From Nitrospinota bacterium (GTDB lineage: Bacteria; Nitrospinota_A; UBA7883; JACRGQ01), in NCBI GenBank assembly GCA_016217735.1, contig JACRGQ010000042.1:1-64000 (forward strand): 64,000 bases of DNA, in the 5' to 3' direction. Position numbers and translations under genes: made by a program. The notes below the pieces were generated by a model. The model made no database searches, was not told the origin of the DNA, and saw nothing but the letters and a program-made list of their open reading frames with translations. Of this stretch, positions 59,294-64,000 are shown piece by piece (within the stretch, counting starts at the first letter, position 1; each line of letters begins with the position of its first letter).

Positions 59294-60283
59294 CTACTCG
59301 TCCAATAAGGAAATGACCCAATCGGCCCAGGGGGAGAGGTCTTCAAAAAGCGGAAGATTGCGGCGGACGTAGCCCACCGTGTCCGGCACGAAGCGGAGGT
59401 AGAGGCCGTTTCCTTTCCGCGACGTCTGGAAACCGAAGGTTCCCAGCGCTTTGAGGTTGCGTTGCAGCGCCACCCGCAGAAACATCCAGTAAAAAGTCCG
59501 CCGGTTTGCCGCCGTGCCGGTGGCGCGGTCCAGCGCGTCGACGTAGTGGTGGAACAGTTCGTCGCGGAAGGCGTCGCCCAGTTTTACATAGCTGTCGAAA
59601 AGGAGCGAGGCGAGGTCGTATTGCAGCGGCCCCATGCGGGCATCCTGAAAATCGAGCACGATGTAGCCGCGGTGATCCATCAGCAGGTTGCGGGAGTGGT
59701 AGTCGCGGTGGGTGAACCAGAGCGGCTCCTTGAGGATGGGGGCTATCAGGGCGGCGAAGAATTCGCGCAGCCGCGCCCGTTCGGTTCCGGAGAAGGTTTT
59801 CTTGCGCAAGCCGCCCAAAAAGTGTTCGGCGAAAAAGTCAAGCTCCCAGAGGTACTTCGCGCCGTCAAAACTGCGTCCCGCCGCGGGGTGTTGCGGGGTG
59901 AGCCGTTTGGTTCCCTCAACCTGCATGAGCGTCAGCAGGTCAAGAGCCGCGTGATAGGCCTCCAGCACCTCTTCGCACGAGGCGTTTTTTACATGATGCT
60001 CCAGCAGGCGGTCGCCGCCGTCCTCGATGTAGAGCGTTCCCTGTTCCGGCTCGGCCCAGTAAAGCCGCGGTACCCGCGCGCCGCATTCGTCAAGGTAAGA
60101 GCGCATCACCAGCCAGTCGTCCGTGGCGGCATCAAACGGGTGATGCACGTTCATCATCACGGCGCTTTCGGGGGTGTGTCCCTCCATCCAAAGGCGGAAG
60201 TATTCGCGTCCCGATGCGTCTCCCGCCAGTTTGGAGAGCGGCGCCCGGTGTGCGCGTTTTTTGAGCGCCTCAAGGTTTGTCAT
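59294..60283 (-). CDS. amgK: Aminoglycoside phosphotransferase-fold kinase (AmgK-like)
   Basis: 329 residues. The APH-fold catalytic loop is HRDYHSRNLL near residue 195 and the DFG-equivalent VLDFQDARMGP near 210. The N-terminus (DASGREYFRL) matches AmgK, the anomeric N-acetylmuramate/N-acetylglucosamine kinase of a peptidoglycan recycling shortcut. The partner MurU gene was not seen here, so AmgK is likely but not proven. Position among LPS and cell-wall genes fits. Confidence 0.8.
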   Translation of the reverse strand: MTNLEALKKRAHRAPLSKLAGDASGREYFRLWMEGHTPESAVMMNVHHPFDAATDDWLVMRSYLDECGARVPRLYWAEPEQGTLYIEDGGDRLLEHHVKNASCEEVLEAYHAALDLLTLMQVEGTKRLTPQHPAAGRSFDGAKYLWELDFFAEHFLGGLRKKTFSGTERARLREFFAALIAPILKEPLWFTHRDYHSRNLLMDHRGYIVLDFQDARMGPLQYDLASLLFDSYVKLGDAFRDELFHHYVDALDRATGTAANRRTFYWMFLRVALQRNLKALGTFGFQTSRKGNGLYLRFVPDTVGYVRRNLPLFEDLSPWADWVISLLDE

Positions 60284-60290
60284 ATGCCCC

Positions 60291-61541
60291 TTATTGTAAT
60301 AAACTATCTATGGCGGCGGCGGTTTTTTGCAGGGCGCCGCTGTTTTGGATTAAAAGCTCCCGCCCGCGCGCTCCCGCCTCGCGGGCGGCGGCGGGGTTTC
60401 GCAGCCAGCGGCGGAGAGCGTCTTTCAGCGCGTCGGCATCGGCTGCGCTGACGGCCGCCCCGGCGTTCAGGAAAAGGGAGGAGATTTCGCGGAAATTTTC
60501 CATGTGCGGGCCGAAGACGGCCGGCACTTCCCATCCGGCCGGCTCCAGCGGATTTTGCCCTCCGTGGGGAACAAAGCTTCCACCCATCACGGCTATCGCC
60601 GCGCCGCCGTAAAGCCGGGCCAACTCGCCTATGGTGTCGAGGATAAGGAGGCCGCCGCCGGTGTCCCTCTCGGTTCGCAGCCGGGGGAGAAAGCCCGCCT
60701 CGCGGCAGAGCGCCGCCACTTTTTGCGCCCGTTCGATATGGCGTGGCACGATGACCGGGAAGAGGGAAAGCCCCTCGGCGATCAGCTCCTTTGTTACACG
60801 GCAGAATATCGCATCTTCCCCCGGATGGGTGCTGGCGAAGATGACGGCGGGGATGTTTTCCGGCAGGCCGAATCCGGCGGCGATGGTTTGCTTTTCTGAA
60901 AGGTCTGGCAACGGGCGGTCGAATTTTATGTTGCCGCCAACACGCACCGCCCCGGGTAACGCCCCCAACGCGGTGATCCGTCCGGCATCGTCGGCCGATT
61001 GCATCAGCAGCAGGTCGAAATCGCGCAACACGGGGCCGAGGAACCGTTTCATTCGCCGATAGTTGCCGAAGGAGCGGTCGGATATCCGCCCGTTTATCAG
61101 CACGGTTTTCACCCCCCGGCGGCGGGCTTGGCGCATAAAATTGGGCCATATCTCCGTTTCCATGAAAACCGCGGCGGCGGGGGCGAAGAGGACGAGGGCG
61201 CGCGCCACCGCGAAGGGGAAATCAAAGGGGAAATAGACGCAAAATGCTTTCCCGGCAAGGCGGGTTTGGGCCACCTTCATCCCGGTTTGGGTGCTGACGG
61301 AGAAGACGATGGGGCGTTTTTGGCTTCGGGCCAGCAGCTCCACCAGCGGCACGGCGGCGTTGGTTTCCCCCACGGAGACGGCGTGTATCCAGATGCCGCC
61401 GGTGGGCGGGTTTTCAAAAAGGTATGCGCCAAATTTTTGCCGGAGGCTTTCGGCGGTCTCTTTGCCGGTGACAAAGCGCCAGAGGAGAAAGGGGATGATG
61501 AGCGGCATCGCCAATAGCAATGTGAGATTGTAAAGGATCAT
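60291..61541 (-). CDS. waaA: Kdo transferase WaaA (KdtA)
   Basis: 416 residues. A membrane-anchoring N-terminal helix (about 1-22) is followed by a GT-B glycosyltransferase: IWIHAVSVGETNAAVPLV, FMETEIWPNF and, in the C-terminal half, ASTHPGED and GGQNPLEPAGW. WaaA adds Kdo to lipid A precursors on the cytoplasmic face. It overlaps the DUF374 gene by 4 bases. Confidence 0.95.
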   Translation of the reverse strand: MILYNLTLLLAMPLIIPFLLWRFVTGKETAESLRQKFGAYLFENPPTGGIWIHAVSVGETNAAVPLVELLARSQKRPIVFSVSTQTGMKVAQTRLAGKAFCVYFPFDFPFAVARALVLFAPAAAVFMETEIWPNFMRQARRRGVKTVLINGRISDRSFGNYRRMKRFLGPVLRDFDLLLMQSADDAGRITALGALPGAVRVGGNIKFDRPLPDLSEKQTIAAGFGLPENIPAVIFASTHPGEDAIFCRVTKELIAEGLSLFPVIVPRHIERAQKVAALCREAGFLPRLRTERDTGGGLLILDTIGELARLYGGAAIAVMGGSFVPHGGQNPLEPAGWEVPAVFGPHMENFREISSLFLNAGAAVSAADADALKDALRRWLRNPAAAREAGARGRELLIQNSGALQKTAAAIDSLLQ

Positions 61542-62182
61542 CCCGAAAAACCGTCCGCCTCCGCGGTCACCCGCAGCAGAGCCGCCTCCAGTTCCTTGCG
61601 TTTATCCTCCATTCCTTCCTTCGTGATGTCTTTCGGGACTTCAATCGGATCGCCGTAAACCACATTCACGCGGGAGAAGGGGAGGGGGAAGATGGTTTTA
61701 TCCCACGAGTTGAGATTCTTTTTCCATTCGGCTCCCCACGCCAACGGCACGATCTTGAGGCCGGTGAGTTTCGCCAGGTAGATCGCGCCGGACTGCGCGA
61801 TGAGGGCCGGGCCGCGGCTGCCATCGGCGATCATGGCGGCGGTTGCCCCCCCGCGGAGTTTTCTGGCCAAGGCGATGAGTGCCCGCGCCCCATGCCGGAA
61901 CGACGAGCCGCGGACGGTGAAATAACCGAACAGCCGCAGCGTGCCGTGAATGATTTCGCCGTCGCCGCTGGGGGAGACCAGCGCGTGGAGGTTGCGTTGC
62001 CGCCGCAGGTGCCACGGCATATAAAAGATGCGGTTGTGCCAGAAGACGAAAATGCAGGGATTTTCGGAGGCGTACTTTTGCGTATCGGCGCCGAAGACGC
62101 GGGGGCGGAGCGTGATTGAGGTCAGCAACAACCACCAGTACGCGAGGAACGGAACAACCGTTCCGTTAAGGAACCGCTTCAT
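61538..62182 (-). CDS. DUF374 lysophospholipid acyltransferase-like protein
   Basis: 214 residues with an N-terminal hydrophobic stretch and the DUF374 pattern: CIFVFWHNRIFYMPW, SPSGDGEII, then IADGSRGPALIAQSGAIYLA. These are acyltransferase-fold proteins found next to lipid A or Kdo genes, and the adjoining waaA supports a role in lipid A or LPS assembly. Substrate unknown. Confidence 0.88.
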   Translation of the reverse strand: MKRFLNGTVVPFLAYWWLLLTSITLRPRVFGADTQKYASENPCIFVFWHNRIFYMPWHLRRQRNLHALVSPSGDGEIIHGTLRLFGYFTVRGSSFRHGARALIALARKLRGGATAAMIADGSRGPALIAQSGAIYLAKLTGLKIVPLAWGAEWKKNLNSWDKTIFPLPFSRVNVVYGDPIEVPKDITKEGMEDKRKELEAALLRVTAEADGFSG

Positions 62183-62197
62183 TCCCCGCGATCCGCC

Positions 62198-62965
62198 TCA
62201 ATCCTTGTCCGCCCGCGCGTTTTTGAGGAAGGAACTGATCATGTCGATCGGGACGGGGAAGATGGTGACGGAGTTGTTTTCGGTGGCGATCTCGCTCAGC
62301 GTTTGGAGATAGCGCAGTTGCAGGGTGGAAGGATGCCGTCCCATCATCTCGGCCGCGGCCAGCAGTTTTTCGGCCGCCTGCAGCTCGCCTTCGGCGTTGA
62401 TGATCTTGGCGCGGCGCTCGCGTTCCGCCTCGGCCTGTTTGGCCATGGCGCGTTTCATTTCCTGCGGCAGGTCCACATGTTTGATGGCGACGGAGGTCAC
62501 CTTGATGCCCCACGGGTCGGCCTGCTGGTCCAGCAGTTCCCGCAGGCGGGCGTTAAGCTGCGCCTGATCCGCCAGCACATCGTCCATTTCGTGCTGGCCG
62601 ATGGTGGCGCGCAGGGTTGTTTGGGCCATCAGCGAGGTATTGTAATGGTAGTCCCCCACGGTGAGCACCGCTTTCTCGGCATCCACCACGCGGTACATCA
62701 CCACGGCGTTCACCGCCATCGATACGTTGTCGCGGGTGATGATGTCCTGCGCCGGCACGTCGAGGGCGATGATCCGCATATCCACCCGCACCATTGTCAT
62801 GACGCCGGGGAGGAGCAGTTTCAGCCCCCCGTCGTAGGTGGCGAAGTATTTGCCGAAGAAGAACACCACGCCGCGCTGGTATTGATATATGATTCTGATT
62901 GAACTGGAAATAACCATGGCCAGCAGGATGCCAATCGCGATCAGGGTAACCATATTGTTCTCCAT
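62198..62965 (-). CDS. SPFH-domain membrane protein (slipin/stomatin family)
   Basis: 255 residues. One N-terminal membrane helix (about 5-24) is followed by a band-7/SPFH domain (QYQRGVVFFFGKY, VDVPAQDI-type strand, VYRVVDAEKA) and a C-terminal coiled coil (AEAERERRAKIINAEGEL). Slipins organise membrane microdomains, often with an NfeD partner, which is absent here. It is the first gene of a seven-gene minus-strand operon. Confidence 0.92.
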   Translation of the reverse strand: MENNMVTLIAIGILLAMVISSSIRIIYQYQRGVVFFFGKYFATYDGGLKLLLPGVMTMVRVDMRIIALDVPAQDIITRDNVSMAVNAVVMYRVVDAEKAVLTVGDYHYNTSLMAQTTLRATIGQHEMDDVLADQAQLNARLRELLDQQADPWGIKVTSVAIKHVDLPQEMKRAMAKQAEAERERRAKIINAEGELQAAEKLLAAAEMMGRHPSTLQLRYLQTLSEIATENNSVTIFPVPIDMISSFLKNARADKD

Positions 62966-63151
62966 AAATGAAACTTCATATTAACACAGTCCATCGCCTT
63001 CCCGCCGGGGCAATGACGGTAAAATTCCCCGGAGAACGCCGGGTTGCTCCCGCCGCATGAGCCTGTCACGGCTATACCGGTAAACCGTCTTATCTGGAAA
63101 TAGGTGGATGCAAATCAACATTTGATAAGCTTGCGGCAAATCCCTATAATC

Positions 63152-63766
63152 ATGAAAATGAAAATGAACGTCCGTTTTCTGGCTCTGGGCTTGCTGCTCA
63201 TCATCGCCGCGGGGTGCGCGGGAAAAAGCACGAGAGTCGATTTTTCCATGGCGCACGATAAGATACTGGACGACGTGAAGCGGAACGTCCGCACCGGGAA
63301 GATCTACCGTGACCTCGATACCATCCTCATCGCCGATGTTTTCCATTACGATCAGCGGATAAAGCGGGACTTTATCGCGGCCATCCGCGGCGAAGGGCGG
63401 GTCGACGCCGAGCAGGCCGATAAAATGCTGGCCGAATCGCAAGCCAACGAACAGAAGGAATTGGAATTTCTGGCTGGCGTGTATACGGGCGACAAGCGGT
63501 GGAACGATCTGGAAAAGAAAGACTCCATGTGGAAAGTGGCGCTGCAAGCGCCCGATGGCCGGTGGATAGCTCCGTCATCCATTGAAAAGCTGAAGCTGGA
63601 CAAAATGCAGGATGCATGGCTTTTTCCGTTTCTTACGGAGTGGAAGTTCATCTATCGCATCACCTTTCCCAGGCAGGAGCTTGCCGGTGCCGCCAACTAC
63701 ACGCTTCGCTTTACCTCCGTGGTGGGGGAAGCCGCTTTTACCTGGGATATTGGCGGCAAGCAATAG
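63152..63766 (+). CDS. Hypothetical lipoprotein
   Basis: 204 residues. The N-terminus has a lipoprotein signal with lipobox IAAGC (Cys near residue 22). The mature part is charged and mixed alpha/beta with no recognised domain. Three ATG codons follow each other (63152, 63158, 63164). It has no clear ribosome-binding site and no partner gene. Function unknown. Confidence 0.7.
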   Translation: MKMKMNVRFLALGLLLIIAAGCAGKSTRVDFSMAHDKILDDVKRNVRTGKIYRDLDTILIADVFHYDQRIKRDFIAAIRGEGRVDAEQADKMLAESQANEQKELEFLAGVYTGDKRWNDLEKKDSMWKVALQAPDGRWIAPSSIEKLKLDKMQDAWLFPFLTEWKFIYRITFPRQELAGAANYTLRFTSVVGEAAFTWDIGGKQ

Positions 63767-63826
63767 GGCGGAAATGCGTTTCCGCCGTTCTCCCGCCGAT
63801 GGCGGGGGGAAAGGGTTTTCGTGGTA

Positions 63827-64000
63827 ATGCCTGAACCACACAAGAAAAAGATTGCCATCATCGGGCCGCCGAACGTCGGCAAGAGCACGCTCTTCAACAA
63901 ATTTTCCCGCTCTTACAGCGTGGTGGCGAATTACCCGCAGACCACCATCGAGACCTTCCGCAAGGAGGTCTCCTTCGCCGGCGGGCGTTACGAGCTGATT
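63827..64000 (+). CDS. FeoB-like GTPase, N-terminal fragment
   Basis: 58 codons before the right edge. The P-loop GPPNVGKST (14-22) with LFNKFSRSY and VVANYPQTTIET resembles the G1 and G2/switch I region of FeoB-type ferrous iron transporters. Not enough is present to tell FeoB from other TRAFAC GTPases. GGGGGAAAGGG stands upstream, about 15 bases before the ATG. Confidence 0.7.
   Translation, partial: MPEPHKKKIAIIGPPNVGKSTLFNKFSRSYSVVANYPQTTIETFRKEVSFAGGRYELI

Overview
The window is a 64 kb piece of a GC-rich chromosome from a flagellated Gram-negative bacterium. The evidence for an LPS outer membrane is lptC/lptA/lptB, waaA (Kdo transferase), a DUF374 acyltransferase and dTDP-rhamnose genes. 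Flagella are shown by a FliD homologue, a FliK-like protein and FhlB. A nine-heme cytochrome c, a four-cluster ferredoxin protein and sigma-54 control suggest respiratory, probably anaerobic or facultative, metabolism. The orders lptCAB-rpoN-hpf-ptsN-PTS and phoH-pgpH-ybeY resemble Deltaproteobacteria, Nitrospirota or Nitrospinota. I cannot place it more finely by eye.

Layout. 1-4 kb: a cut-off sigma-54 activator, hemW and an orphan GHKL ATPase. 4-9 kb: an adenylate cyclase with two FHA domains overlapping a tRNA methyltransferase gene; tRNA-Pro, tRNA-Ala and tRNA-Asp with recognisable promoters; a structured element behind tRNA-Ala that ends in a copy of the tRNA 3' end; HNH nuclease, methyltransferase and zinc-ribbon genes. 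10.2-19 kb: one long co-directional run tsaE-lptC-lptA-lptB-rpoN-hpf-ptsN-EIIA(Man)-HPr-EI-murJ. 19-22 kb: rluB (with a repetitive tail), scpB and scpA on the other strand. 22-26 kb: a small membrane protein, two peptide-type ABC permeases and a large lipoprotein. 26.5-30 kb: dTDP-rhamnose genes. 30-33 kb: a fliD operon behind sigma-28-like promoters and a direct repeat. 33-36 kb: FmdE-like and DUF542 genes, neuB, msrB and msrA. 36-39.5 kb: a cNMP-binding ferredoxin, membrane cytochrome b-like and nine-heme cytochrome c operon. 39.6-45 kb: lysS, a second flagellar operon, trxA and an FAD oxidoreductase. 45-49 kb: phoH-pgpH-ybeY. 49.9-51.7 kb: an AT-rich island with a nuclease-domain gene and the stump of a DNA cytosine methyltransferase. 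51.7-64 kb: mutS, greA, ppiB, the seven-gene operon slipin-DUF374-waaA-amgK-nadK-GGDEF-recN, a lipoprotein gene and the start of a FeoB-like gene.

Themes. Envelope building (lpt, waaA, murJ, rml, neuB, amgK) is mixed with regulation by PTS, sigma-54, c-di-GMP, predicted c-di-AMP turnover and cAMP. Several intergenic spacers hold short perfect palindromes, often GGCCC-GGGCC types, sometimes enclosed by TGTCAT...ATGACA ends as in a MITE. One such palindrome lies in frame inside rluB. The strongest candidates for something new are the cNMP-binding redox operon, the palindrome element family, the structured element behind tRNA-Ala, and the phoH gene that lacks a normal start codon.
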